NCBI GenBank assembly: GCA_015501055.1
Contig: JADNYV010000125.1
Location: 1-64,000, forward strand
From: Mucidula mucida
Lineage: Eukaryota; Basidiomycota; Agaricomycetes; Agaricales; Physalacriaceae
Length of the DNA stretch: 64,000 bases
Reading direction: 5' to 3'
Within the stretch, counting starts at the first letter, position 1. Every line of letters starts with the position of its first letter. This document shows positions 21,342 through 33,140 of the stretch, in pieces. Position numbers and translations under genes: made by a program. Under the pieces are notes generated by a model, which did no database searches, was not told where the DNA came from, and saw nothing but the letters and a program-made list of their open reading frames with translations.

Positions 21342-23929
21342 ATGCACGCAGCCATTCTTCTCTTTGACTTCCTCCCTAATTCGCGGCCGCTCGTCGCGAC
21401 ACCCAACGAGCCCACGGCTCCTACCGATAAACATCTCAGCGGGTCTTCTACTAGACTACAACAAAAGCTCTGTGCTACTCCCCATACCAGTCTCATGAAC
21501 AGAGTCACGTTGACAAGCACGCCCGCCGCCCGAGGCATTATTAGCCAACAGACTGCTTCTACGTGCAAGGCAATCAATCGTTACCTTGATGAGGACCTTA
21601 CGGCCTCCAGCGTCTATCTTCCATTCGAGACCTTTCTACAGAAGGTGTTGAATCTTTCCGAGGACTGGAAATCCAACGCCGAGTATACTACCTTGTTGGG
21701 TGCTTTGGAAGCGGATATCGCTTATGGACACAAGCTGGATGGATACTTTGCTGCCTGCAATCCTCCAATAACAGAGGAGACCATTTTTGCCGGAGAGGCG
21801 AGCGCGTTTAACCAGGCAACCTCGGTTCTTGCTACAAGCGACGGTGCTAACACCATTGACATAAATCGCAAGGATGTTAAGCGCGTTGTTGGAACGCGCG
21901 CCACGGAGAAGTCAAATGCCTCACATGACATGACTAGCGTCCTTTATGACCTCTGGGTCCAAGCCAAGACGGTCAATGTTGTTGGACCAGAGGCCAATCT
22001 ATCGTGGGAGCAGCTGATGGGTCGAGGCATCGATGCCCCCATTGTCCTTAATGCAAAGTGTACGTGCCGAAGCGATTTCAAGCCGGCGTCTGTTCTGACT
22101 TTTCATACTAGGTTCGGATCCTAGAGATTTGGCGGTATGGAAGCAGACCCTGAACGACGCCCAAACCACGTCTGTTACCTCCACCGGAGCGACCAAACGA
22201 GGCTCGGACTCGAGCAAGCCGGCTGCGAAACGCCAAAAATCCGACCCTTCCAAAACTCCCTCCCGTCCTGACATTGAAAGTTCCGCTCAGCAGGAGCTGA
22301 CTGTCGACCGTGAAACCGCCTATGAATGTGCGAATTACGTCCTTCATTGCCTTTCCGCAGGCGGCTTCAAGGACTACAGCCTTGGAGCCTTGATCTGCGA
22401 GGACGAAATCCAACTCATGTACTACGACCATTCGTGCATTGCCATTTCCGCGCCGCTCAACTTCCGCTCCAACCGTCGCATGTTCAGGCTTTTCCAGGTT
22501 TGTCTGTTCAAGACACAGCAAGCCTCTCTCCAGAACCGCGGCGGTATTATCGGTCGCCTCTTCGAAAACCCAAGCCCTTACATGCGCGACTACGCCAAAT
22601 ATCAGAAAGTCGTTGACCAGGATCTGCGTAACATTTTCGTCGGGCAATTCATTACCTTGCAAGACGCAAATGGGTCGTTTTCAGTTAAACTTGGGCGAAT
22701 TATCCATCAAGAGGCAGGCCTCATTGGGCGCTGCACGTATATTGTCAATGCGGAAAGCGAGACCAGATGGCCTGGCATGAAACTGGTCGTCAAGATTACG
22801 TGGTCTCCCACGGACAGGACGTCCGAGGCTACGTTCGTCAATCGTGTTAGGGAGGAAGCTGCCGCGCAAAATGCTGACTGGGTGCTAGACCATGTCCCCA
22901 ATATTCTGCATTCCCAAGACTTTGAGCGACTCCCTGACGAGGTTGGTTGCGACCTGGCCGCGTTTCTCAATGATCCTTCCACCCGCTACGCCGATGGTCG
23001 ACGTTTCACGTACGAGAACCGCGTGCTGCGCGTCAGCGTACACGAGAAGCTGTGCAAACTGAGCGAAGCATCGAGTGTCGTCGACTATGCTCAAATCTTT
23101 TTTGATGTCCTACAAGGTTCGTCGCTGTCAATCTCATTCTGACTCTTGTTTGTTGACTTAGCGTTGCATAGTTCATCGCTGGATCTACGACCATGCTCGC
23201 ATTCTCCACCGCGACATCAGCCAAGGAAACATCATGTGGCACATGCGCCGCGGCCGTATTTGTGGTGTCCTGAACGACTTTGATCTGTCCTCCTTCCGCG
23301 ACAGCACGTCCCCTTCGTCGAAGCAGCGCACAGGCACGCGTCCATTCATGGCGCGAGAGTTTCATACAAATCCGGAAGCGCCCCCGGCTCACCTCTATCG
23401 TCATGATCTGGAATCCCTCTTCTATGTCTTGTTCGTCCTCGTTATCGCCAACAATCTCTTGAAGACACCGAAGTATAACGATAGGGTGCCCGGGGAAAAG
23501 TGTTACCTTGAACTCTCCGTCTTCTCCCATTACAGCAAGTGGCTTGAACATGACGATTTGACATTGAATACCGAGAAACGACACCTTGTCACTGAGGTGA
23601 CTACTTTCCCCGCCCCCGCCGACGACGCGTTCGAGGTGCTCGCAGATCGCGTGTCTGAATTACATATTGCACTGGGTGCAGGATTCAGCGCCCAATCTGA
23701 ACATCACCAGCGTATCAGGGAGGCGCTGACCTCAGCGAAGCCCAGACGCCTATTCCGCGCAAATGCGGTGGCGCAACTTCAAGTTCGCCTTCCAGCAGTT
23801 ACCGAAGTCGAACTGCCTGCTTTCGATAACAGTACGTTGGACGGCAAGTGGACATATGCCGTGGTCTTTGATACGTTTGGTGATGACGGTTTTGAAGTTA
23901 TGTATCCCGTCGCTTGTCCTGATACTTAG
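21342..23929 (+). CDS. FunK1-type fungal protein kinase, copy A (intact, 826 aa)
   Basis: Exons 21342-22059, 22112-23116 and 23172-23929 sum to 2481 nt, all phases closed. ATG 21342 (MHAAILLFDFLP) is preferred over ATG 21324 because the former is conserved in all copies. The C-terminal half has FunK1 signatures: LVVKITWSPTDRTSEATF (beta strand with Lys), VSVHEKLCKL, ILHRDISQGN (catalytic Asp about 589, Asn 594), LNDFDLSSFR (DFD in place of DFG, about 610), GTRPFMAREF and YRHDLESLFYVL. A Ser/Lys-rich linker with KPAAKRQK could be a nuclear signal. Compared with the minus-strand copy, about 12 residues containing LEYKRE are missing before the first intron. Substrate and pathway are unknown. The region 22330-23483 is nearly identical to 35930-37082. 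Confidence 0.85.
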
Positions 23930-24744
23930 ATATCCCACAAATCTCTGCCTATGTACTACGATCTATGTATACTATAAACTTCCTTGCTATCATTTTTAAT
24001 CGACTTGCTTCCAAGTACCATGCGTCTTTCTTCGAAGTTGCCATTCACCGCGCCTAGCATGAACGTCAGTCCAGACCTGTTAAGGTCCCCGTTTCGGCCG
24101 TTGAACGTTGAACCAACGTTGAACGTTTGAGCTTCGTTGGAGCTTCGATATTAAACCCTGGAGAGCCGGTGGGGCGATCCGACTTCCGAACTCGGTGATA
24201 TCCGTTGGCACTCCTACGGCATCGTCTTTCTGCATTCTACTACTCTCATTGTGTTACCCAAGCTATCAGCAACACTGGCCCCAGCCTATCAATGATCCAA
24301 GGACGTTTACTGCAGTTCCGCGTGCCAGAAAGTCAACTGGTGATGGCTTAGACCAGGCATGTCATACAACGCGCTAGTACTATCCCTGTCATCCCTTTCA
24401 TTTCCAAATTCCGAACAGGTTAAATGCCAGTGGGCCAAAGTCAGCACGCTTAGATGCCGGCTAACGTTATAGAATCTCCGCAACTTATCACCGCCGTTAC
24501 CAAATCATTCACAGCGTCAATGATAACGAATAAAGGCCTTGCCTTCTACGACCCGTCAGTCTAGGAAAATTGTTTCCTTGACGTGAAGTGTTCTAGCTTG
24601 ACAATTCTAATCCTCCAAGTACCGGTAATATTTCCCAAAGAAGCTTCGAATTCGCGAGATGCAGTTAGACACTGGCAGTTGTGAGAGAATCCTGCACGAT
24701 ATATAAACCGTAGGTCACGACGCTTTCTACACCGCTGACTCAGA
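23930..24744 (+). other. Spacer with promoter of the hydrolase gene
   Basis: TATATAAA at 24700-24707 lies 38 bp before ATG 24745, a good TATA position. Near 24090-24130 short GTTGAACGTT words repeat. No further gene is seen. Confidence 0.55.
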
Positions 24745-26008
24745 ATGACGACCTCTTCCTCCACCGCCCTCCTGCCGTGCAAAAGATACGGTGAATGCAC
24801 ATCTTTGAGCTATGCATATTACAACCTCAAGATGCTGTTCGAACTGCGTATGTTTGAATCTCATTCGCGATCAAGGCTGATCGTTCTCATGCTAGCATTC
24901 TTCGTTTGCTATAGGCTTCTGACCCGCGACAGCACCAAACCAGTAACACGGATAATCTGCGACACGATAGTTCAACGCCTCACGACTATGCCGTATAGTA
25001 TCATTCAGCGTGTCGTCGGAGAGACATTACCGGTGTACAACGATTGGGCCAAGGGCGAAAGCTGCATCGAGCCCATCCCGGATATTGCAGGCGCGAACTT
25101 GCTCTGGATTGGAGAGAAGAAGACAGAGTGTGTGATCCTCTACGTTCACGGCAAGTCCTGTGCCATTGTTTAGCTGGTACGTAATTGACAAAGTCAGGTG
25201 GCGGATATGGTATGCCTTACCTCGCGGGTGCCCTCCCGTTCTGGCGTTATGTCAAGGATAAAGTCACCGAACGCGTACGGAGCGATAGAATAGGAATGGC
25301 TGTGTTCTCATATTGTCAGTATCCCCGCGTTAACGATCCCAAAATACGCTAAATCGCTTTCATACAGCTCTCATTCCCGAGGGGATCTTTCCCACACCTT
25401 TCAAGCAGCTCATTCAGGCCATAGTGTATCTCGTCGAGAGCGGAACGCCTCCTTCCAATATATACCTCGTAGGCGACTCTGCAGGCGCAAATTTAATTCT
25501 CCAGCTCTTGGCGCACAGTCTGCAGCCCATCCCCGATGTTCCTCGATCCGTCTCCCCAGACACAAAGTTTGGCGGCATCTACCTCATGTCTCCATGGGTC
25601 GATCCTCTTGGGGATACGTTCACGCCCAGTATGCCCCACGCTACAGAAGACATCTTCTATCCCGACGCGTATAAAATGTTTGGCACGATCGCTCTCATCG
25701 GTGTGCCTCCAGCGCAGCGCATGTACATGCAGATGATCGAGTTCCCGGAAGGCTTCTTTCGCGATCTGAAGCAGAACATGCTGGTCAGCTACGCGGGGCG
25801 AGAGACACTGCGCGACTCAATCAAGTTATTCTATGAGCGCCACTTGCAGGGAAAAGAGAACGTGTCGTTGGCGTTTGATAAGGACGGCATCCATGACGAT
25901 CCTTACGCGAACTTCAATATGTTTGGAGCGCGCCCGAAAGGCGAACTTACGGCTGCTATCATTGATTGGTTGGCGAAGTCGTTATCTGCATCGCACAGGC
26001 TTGGATGA
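24745..26008 (+). CDS. Alpha/beta-hydrolase (HSL-like esterase/lipase), intact, 387 aa
   Basis: Exons 24745-25150, 25198-25314 and 25368-26008 sum to 1164 nt with closed phases. The first junction restores HGGGYG, the oxyanion-hole motif of the hormone-sensitive-lipase/alpha-beta-hydrolase-3 group. LVGDSAGANL carries the nucleophile Ser, followed by GIYLMSPWVD. Candidate acid and base are the Asp in ETLRDSIK and the His in DGIHDDPY. A hydrophobic segment at about residues 46-62 (LIVLMLAFFVCYRLL) suggests a membrane anchor. Intron 1 starts G|GCAAGT, a classic GC-AG donor. The natural substrate cannot be told. It lies between two tail-to-tail FunK1 genes and has no paralogue here. Confidence 0.85.
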
Positions 26009-26781
26009 TGGAGGATGCTGCTGGGAATTGAACGTTGAAGTCAGGAGTCAGAAGCCGCCCCGTATTACTAGTTCTGTATAAAAGTGTGTCTCCTAATAAT
26101 GCGCCGACCGAAGACTTGAAAGACATGTGGTATTGATACGTATGGATAGTTGTACGACGGTGGGTCTACTGAAAAAACAGTTTCTGACATTTTCTATGAA
26201 TGTTGCGTATTTCCCGCGATTGCCATGGATCTGGACGTGTACAAGTGATGAGGAAGATGTTGCCGATAATGATTTTCCGTCCATGGCCATCCGCGTGACC
26301 CTCAAACCTCCCCCTCCACGACGTACCCTTTGACTATTCCTTTCTCAAGGAGTATAGTATCTAAGAGCGTTGCAATGATCTTGGAACCGAGGGAGGCCGG
26401 TCGTGCCTGCACAATCCCCTCCGCCGCCAGACAGAGGACACGATACAGACACAGCTGGTCTGATACTTACCTTGTTCGCGATTTATCTTTTTCTCAATGG
26501 TGTTGACTTTTTATGTACTTATAGAGTCGATTACCCCGTTCAACAGACCACCGACTCGGATTTGTGATCCTTTATTCAAATTCAATCGCTTGTAGCGCCG
26601 GTCTCTGGAAACAGGGGGGCAGAGTTTGTTAGTTGCCGGCTGGGTAAATATCACTGAAGTATTAGTATGTTCCCTACCTCAAGCGATAAGACACGGAAGT
26701 TGAAAGCAAGTCGGTTCAGAATGATAGCAGGAAAGGTTATATATATTATACATTGATCACATGCAGAGACTGGTGGGAAAT
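26009..26781. other. Spacer; no gene seen
   Basis: A 70-codon open frame on each strand at 26093-26333 has no recognisable motif or paralogue. TATATATTATA near 26745 is AT-rich 3' flank of the minus-strand kinase. Confidence 0.45.
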
Positions 26782-29453
26782 CTAAGTATCCGGGCAAGCG
26801 ATCGGATACATATTCTCAAAATCTTCATCACTAAGTGCGTTAAAAGCTGTCGCATATGTCCACTTGCCGTCCAACGTACTGTCCTCGAAGGCCGGGAGTT
26901 CAACCTCCGTAACAGTTGGAAGGCGAACTTCTGATTGCGCCGCCACGCGTTCCCGAAGTCGAAGCGTTGGCTTTGGCGGGGCCAGCGCCTCCCTGATAAG
27001 CTTCACATGGCCATCTTGTGCATAAAACCCTGCACACAGTGCGGTATGTAACTCGGACATGCAATACGCGAGCACCTCGAAAGCGCTGTCAGCGGGGGCA
27101 GGTAACTTGCGCAGCTGGGCAAGCTTTCCTTTCTCGGTGTACAAGGTCGCATCATCATATCCAAGCCAGCTGCTGTAATGGCCGAAGACGTAGGGGTCAA
27201 GGTAGCACTTTTCCCCCGGCACCCGATCATCATACTTGGGTGTCTTCAAGAGTTTGTTGGCAGTAACAAGGATGAACATGACATAGAAGAGGGATTCGAG
27301 ATCATGGCGATAGAGGTGCACCGGGGGCGCGTCCGGGTTTGCATGAAAATCTCGCGCCATGAATGGACGCGTGCCTGTGCGCTGCTTCGATGAAGGGGAC
27401 GTGCTGTCGCGGAAGGAGGAGAGATCGAAGTCGTTCAGGACACCACAAATACGGCCGCGGCGCATGTGCCACATGATGTTTCTTTGGCTGATGTCGCGGT
27501 GGAGAATGCGAGCATGGTCGTAGATCCAGCGATGAACTATGCAATGCTAAGTCAACAAACTTGAGTCAGAAAGAGAATAACAGCGACGAACCTTGTAGAA
27601 CATCAAAAAAGATTTGAGCATAGTCGACGACACTCGATGCTTCGCTCAGTTTGCACAGCTTCTCATGTACGCTGACGCGCAGCACACGGTTCTCGTACGT
27701 GAAACGTCGACCATCGGCGTAGCGGGTGGAAGGATCATTAAGAAACGCGGCCAGGCCGCAACCAACCTCGTCAGGGAGTCGCTCAAAGTCTTGGGAATGC
27801 AGAATATTGGGGACATGGTCTAGCACCCAGTCAGCATTTTGCGCGGCAGCTTCCTCCCTGATACGGTTGACGAACGTAGCCTCGGACGTCCTGTCCGTGG
27901 GCGACCACGTAATCTTGACGACCAGTTTCATGCCAGGCCATCTAGTCTCGCTCTCCGCATTGACAATGTACGTGCAGCGCCCAATGAGGCCTGTCTGTTG
28001 ATCGATAACTCGCCCGAGTTTGACCAGAAACGGCCCTTTCGCGTCTTGCAGGGTAATGAACTGCCCGACGAAGATGTTACGCAAATCCGTGCCAACGACT
28101 TTCTGATATTTGGCGTAGTCGCGCATGTAAGGGCTAGGTTTTTCGAAGAGACGACCGATAATACCGCCGCGGTTCTGGAAAGAGGCTTGCTGTGTCTTGA
28201 ACAGACAAACCTGGAAAAGCATAAACATGCGACGGTCGGAGCGGAAGTTGAGCGGCGCGGAAATGGCAATGCACGAATGGTCGTAGTACATGAGTTGGAT
28301 TTCGTCCTCGCAGATCAAGGCTCCAAGGCTGTAGTCCTTGAAGCCGCCTGCGGAAAGAATATGGAGTCCGTAGTTGGCACATTGATACGCAACCTTCTTG
28401 CGTTCGATGGTTTCATTGTCGAATGTCAGCTCCTTCTGATCGGAACTTTCAATGTCAGGACGGGAGGGAGTTTTGGAAGGGTCGGATTTTTGGCGTTTCG
28501 CAGCCGGCTTGCTCGAGTCCGAGCCTCGTTTGGTCGCTCCGGTGGAGGTAACAGATGCGGATTGGACGCTCTTAAGGATCTTCTTCAACAGCGCCAGATC
28601 TCTGGGATCCATACCTAGCGAAAAGAGTCAGAACAGACGCTCGCTTCGATTCAATGCGGCACGTACCGTTTGCACCAAGGACAGTGGGGGCACCGACGCC
28701 TCGATCCATCAGCATCTCCCTCTTGTATTCCAGGAAAATTATGAGCTGCTCCCAAGAGAAATTGGCTGCTGGTCCCTCAAGGTTGACAAGCTCCGCGTCG
28801 TTGCTGGATTGGACCCAAAGGTCGTAAAGCACACCACCCAGGTCGGGACAGAATTTCACCTTCTCCATACTAGCGCGCGTCCCGACGACGCGTTTGTCGT
28901 CCTGCCGATATACGTAGAGGGTAGATGAGAGGTCATGAACACCTTCGGTTGTAGCAAGAACCGAGGTTGCCTGGTTATACGCGGTCGCCGCTGGGGCGTA
29001 GAGGGTGTCCTCTTTTCCTTCAGCATCGCACGCAGCGAGATAGAGATCCAGCTTGTCCCCGTAAGCCTTATCCGCCTCTAAAGCACCCAACAAGGAACTG
29101 ATCTCGGCGTTGGTCTTCCAGTCCTCGGGAAGATTGAACACCTTCTGTAGAAAGGTCTCAAAGGGAAGATAAACTCTGGAAGCCGTGAGGTCCTCATTGA
29201 GGTAAGGATCGATTTTCTCTCGCGTAGAGGCCGTTTGATGGGCAACGATGCCTTTCGCGGAGGGCGTGCTCGTCAACGAGATGTCGCTGGTGAGACTGGC
29301 ATGCGAGCGGGGGAAGAAGTTTGGTTGCGGTAGGGTCGTAGAAGACCCGCTGGGTTGACGACGATTGACAGTGGGAGTTTTGGGCTCGTTGGAAGTCATG
29401 TCGAGTGGCCACGAGTGAGGGAGGAAGTCAAAGAGAAGAATGGCTGCGTGCAT
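26782..29453 (-). CDS. FunK1-type fungal protein kinase, copy M (intact, 854 aa)
   Basis: Exons 29453-28667, 28614-27592 and 27536-26782 sum to 2565 nt, all phases closed. It is the longest copy. The N-terminal half holds TFLQKVFNLPEDWK and SWEQLIIFLEYKREMLMD; the LEYKRE word resembles the E-x-K of PD-(D/E)XK folds and is absent from copies A and B. Kinase motifs: LVVKITWSPTDRTSEATF, VSVHEKLCKLSEASS, ILHRDISQRNIM (Asp about 618, Asn 623), LNDFDLSSFR (about 639-641), GTRPFMARDF and YRHDLESLFYVM. A GST fragment lies just upstream (29730-29860), the same neighbour as for A and B, so the whole unit was inverted. Substrate unknown. Confidence 0.87.
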
Positions 29454-29656
29454 TTTTGGAATTTTCTTTTATGTGCGAGGTCACGGGATAGCGCGCAGAT
29501 AGAGAACAATGGGAACAATGAGGCGACAATGGTGGTCAGTTGCCAAGTTGGGAATGTGTCACGTGTTCGTTTTGTGGACCTTTCCCACCATCCACGATGT
29601 CATCATCGCGTGCGCACCTCTTGCGGCCAGCCGGTCCTGTGGGCCAATCGGCTGTT

Positions 29657-29684
29657 TAACAACAACAACAACAACAACAACAAC
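29657..29684. repeat. (AAC)9 microsatellite
   Basis: Nine perfect AAC units at 29658-29684, upstream of the copy M kinase. The corresponding sites of blocks A and B lack it. Confidence 0.95.
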
Positions 29685-29729
29685 CGCTGTTCGTTCCTCG
29701 TTCCTCAGCTCCCTGGCACGCCCGGATCC

Positions 29730-29860
29730 GCGAACATTTGCAGTTAACCAATCCGGCCGTCCTCGCTTTCGGATGCCGTCCACGTAGGCGCTCAAGCCTA
29801 CCCATTCTTTTCTCTTTCTACGTAGATAAAGAATCCTACCACTGGCGAGAGCGTGCAATC
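29730..29860 (-). pseudogene. GST C-terminal fragment
   Basis: On the minus strand EWVGLSAYVDGI matches the last helix of the GST half at 14164-14199 (EWVGLSAYVDRI). Only this tail can be recognised. It precedes the minus-strand kinase as in the other blocks. Confidence 0.6.
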
Positions 29861-30238
29861 CGGCAGTCCGAACTCTTCTTCAGAAACGTCGGCCTCAGAT
29901 ACACTTACAGGATCCCTAGCTCCTCTATTGTCCCATCCAGTGACTCTTCAGTTACACGTTCATACTCGCAATGCCGGGCTGTACGTTGAAGGGAGGGGCA
30001 TAATTCGTGCTTCAAGCAACAATGCTGATCTTGACAAGTCCTGGCTGTCCTGACCATTGAGCTCATTCAACATCATTGTCGGGCACAAGCCGTGGACTGT
30101 GATATAATGATAGCACGGACAGACAATCGGAGATTGGGAATATTGTAGTAGATATGCATGTGATGATGATATCAATCAATAGCGGTACGATGTGCTAATT
30201 GTCCCAAAAACCCTAGACATATCGATAATGAAACTTCA
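29861..30238. other. Spacer; no gene seen
   Basis: No coding feature, promoter or repeat shared with the rest could be defended between the GST remnant and the end of the next minus-strand gene, apart from possible further GST decay before 30000. Confidence 0.4.
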
Positions 30239-31283
30239 TCACCAGAACCACGGACAGGTATGATATCGCGTTTTCCGCAGCTTGACCACAGGTCGCTGAA
30301 CCGCCATTCCTTGTGCTGCTCTTGCTCCGGACGACTCTGACGGCTCATCGCGTTCCTTCGGCGCCGCTAATTCCTCTTCGACAACCAATGCAACCCCACA
30401 CGCTCCGTCACCTACTTTTCTTCGCTTCATAGATGCAACCTGCGGAAACCAAAACTTCCGCTTTTTGGAGTTGTCCTCAGGCGAGGGCTGCTGATCACGT
30501 TGGGATTCATCGCCTGAACTAAGGCGAGGAAGCATAGTCGAGATCATATCCGCAAGGTACGACGCGAATTGAGTCCTGAGAATGCGAAAAAGCACTCCAG
30601 ATTCGGTAGAAGCAGTCGCGCTCGGTGGCACGGATAAAGCGTTGCGGACGACGTCTCGAGTCTCCTCTTCAGTGGAAGTAGGCTGGTGTGTCGTGGTGTG
30701 GAGGTACGATTGACCGATGATACTATGGCCGAAAGTAGAGCGCCAAATGACCGCCTCTGCTGCTATGGGAAGGATGAGCTCACTGATCATGCGAGGCTGC
30801 ACGAGGAACAGGAAGCGCGAGACTATATGCCCTGGGACAAAGGCACATGCCACACCGACGACGTCTTTGAACACTCGGTGCGTCACAGAAGCAAATAGCG
30901 TGGAGAATATAGATGAGAGCGTCGTGTGCGATGACCGCCTTGTCGTCATAGAAGGGTGAACTTGGTACGTCTGGGCGAGTGCTAAAATGGCGAAGGTGGT
31001 ACAAGCCATCGATGAGGACTGACGATTCTGTGGAATCTGGGAATTGCTTGAGAGCGTATATAATCTTCTGAAATGCGATCCGATGCATAGTCCGTCGTGT
31101 CCGCGGGGCGGCAGCCTTATAGTCGTGCGAGGAATGGAACTCAGAGCAGATATCCAGAAAGAAAGCCTTAAATTCTCCTGTGAAATCGTCGGGGAGACAC
31201 TTGTAGTCCGTGTTCAACTGGTCGGCAAGTCTAAGCACGACAGCTGCAATTTCTATGGTGTAGGTGTTCTTGGCAGCCGACAT
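30239..31283 (-). CDS. Unrecognised protein of about 347 aa, with one frameshift
   Basis: ATG 31283 (MSAAKNTYTIEIAAVVLRL) opens a frame that reads well to about 30895 (YILHAI); the protein then continues one frame over (ASVTHRVFKDVVGVACAF...) to the stop at 30239. Skipping one base in the TTT at 30893-30895 joins the parts without a break, and no GT-AG intron fits. It is thus a one-base indel or a sequence error. The N-terminal 220 residues look helical; the tail is Ser/Pro/Lys-rich with KKRKFWFP and MKRRKV (possible nuclear signals). A similar leader occurs upstream of the PQ-loop gene. I do not recognise the family. Confidence 0.5.
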
Positions 31284-31886
31284 GACTCTGTAGAGGTCTA
31301 GAGCTATGAGAGGGACATAGGGCGGGAAGCTCACAAAGAAAGTAGGGTAGCGGTTGTTGGTAGTCTGGCTCGCTGTCAAGAAGGGCAACGACAAGGACGT
31401 GTGCATTGCAGATCGTGCACAGTGATGAGGGTGTTGAAGAGACTAACCTTGACGGGTTTAGGCTTAGCCGGTTTGACCATCATGCCTGGGCCATCATCAC
31501 CGCAGCGTCGCACACACACTTTTGTTGGAGGTGGCCCCTCATTTTTACTTTTCTTTTCGCCTGGCTGACGGCCCGTCGAGAATGCATTCGATTCAATTTA
31601 ATCGTCGACGATCGTAGAACGCAAAGCCGAGCTGCTTGAATGCATACTGGGGTAATTGGGCGACATAACCTCAACGTGTTCGGCCCTGAATCTCTTGTTC
31701 TCTTCAACCATTGACTCGTCGTGCGTTCGTAGCCGTATTGTTCTGTTCCACGTCCACTGTGGCACTCAAGATCCAGGTTCCGCAAAATACAGGTACAGTG
31801 TGCCTATCCTTAGTATACTCAAAGCAAAGTGCACTGACCTGCAGACGCTATTTCCAGCTACGAACCGGGAACGCCACAAAGCGATC
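31284..31886 (+). promoter_or_regulatory. Divergent spacer including upstream region of family S copy 4
   Basis: 31640-31886 matches the S upstream regions (GTAGCCGTATTGTTCTGT near 31727, then the leader ACGAACCGGGAACGCCACAA just before the ATG). 31390-31470 resembles 15400-15500. No further gene is seen. Confidence 0.4.
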
Positions 31887-32383
31887 ATGGTCTCCACTAC
31901 CTCTCAACCAGATATATCTTCCACTTCCACCATTGATCGTCGCTTTCCTCGTACACTGCTACTTGCCGGCTACATCTTTGATGCGCAGACGCTCGTCCAA
32001 TGGGCACAGCACCTTACCGGAGATGAATATGACCTTGAGGACGTCGATACTGTTACACAGGCTTACTTTGATGTAAAGGATATCGCCTGGAGGAAGTACG
32101 GTATGACTATCCAAGTGGCGGGCAAAAAAGTGACGGTGGAGGATATGGTGAATATAGTCGTCACCCAAAGTCGCGACTTTCCAGATGGCTGTGTTGGCTA
32201 TCCGGAAGACAAGTTGCCCACGTTTAAGGAGGGCGCACGAGTGGCACGTGTGCGCGAAGTCATGATCAAGGAAGGTTTGTGGCATCACCTCCTTGTTCTT
32301 TCGCAAGCGCTTACTGTTTGACAGGATTTGACCCAAGCAAATTACGTTTTGGGAGAGATTTGACGGGAATGTCCAAGTACTAG
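31887..32383 (+). CDS. Family S orphan protein, copy 4 (intact, 148 aa)
   Basis: Exons 31887-32274 and 32325-32383 close in phase (447 nt). All family blocks are present: DRRFPRTLLLAGYIFDAQTL, WAQHLTGDEYDLED, VTVEDMVNIVVTQSRDF, GCVGYPEDKLPTF, ARVREVMIKEG and FDPSKLRFGRDLTG, ending SKY. The intron has GTTTGT and a GACAG acceptor as in copies 2 and 5. Confidence 0.75.
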
Positions 32384-32394
32384 TGATTTCAATA

Positions 32395-32935
32395 CGACGG
32401 TGATCCTGGGTATATTGCCAATGCGACATCGAATGGGATTGTGATTTGGTCTGCTTCCATGTATGGGCGGTGCGTCGCTTCTAGCTCGTCTCTTCGAAGC
32501 AGCGACTGCGGGTGTTTATCTGGGCGGGCACTCCCAGAGGTCGATTTGCTTGATCCACATGGACGACCTTGCTGATCTGTACGTGGGCGTCGGGAGTTTG
32601 GATTCAAGAGGACGTCTTGACAAAACTCATCACAGTCTCCGGGGCGTCGGACGTGTGAGAGTCCTGAGTTCACCTTGAAGTCCTTTACTAACTTCAGTAC
32701 TTTCAGCGTACGAGGTGACTCGAGGTCGCATTGAGCCGGATCTCATTGCTGAGCTATTGTTAGGTTTGCAGCGGAAAAAGTTAGGCTTAGTCGATGGTCT
32801 AGCGATGTACCCCACTCTTCCCTTTCCGTTTACTATTTTTTTCAAGCAGATTGGTCTGTTGCGTGGAAGGAAAGTCTTTGACGAGAAAAGAGACGCGTAC
32901 TTGTCTCAGTATTTGCTCGTCACTGACGAAAGCAA
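32395..32935 (+). pseudogene. SDR C-terminal fragment
   Basis: Broken frames show NATSNGIVIW, LFEAATAG, LIHMDDLADLYV and the tail EPDLIAELLLGLQRKKLGLVDGLAMY, typical of the C-terminal substrate domain of extended SDR/epimerase proteins. The Rossmann half is missing, and frames change at about 32440 and 32600. Confidence 0.6.
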
Positions 32936-33140
32936 TACCGAGTCAACGAGATTACATTTTCATTTTATTCGTGCAGTATCTCATTTTCTCACGATGATCT
33001 TTCAAGCTTCAAGCTTCAAGCCTAAGGCTACTAGCAAAAAGGGGAACGCGAACGTTTATGGGCGAAGGACAGCTGAAGGTGACGTCACCAGGCGGAGGAA
33101 CAATTCTGACACTGGGACCTGTTTCTCTCTCTTCGCCACC

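Noticed and set aside
27839..28618. 259-codon plus-strand open frame
   Set aside because: Antisense to exon 2 of the intact minus-strand FunK1 kinase; the equivalent antisense frame also appears opposite copies A and B.
29657..29684. Poly-Asn/Val-coding tract as part of a gene
   Set aside because: The AAC repeat lies in a spacer; the open frames across it are low-complexity artefacts.
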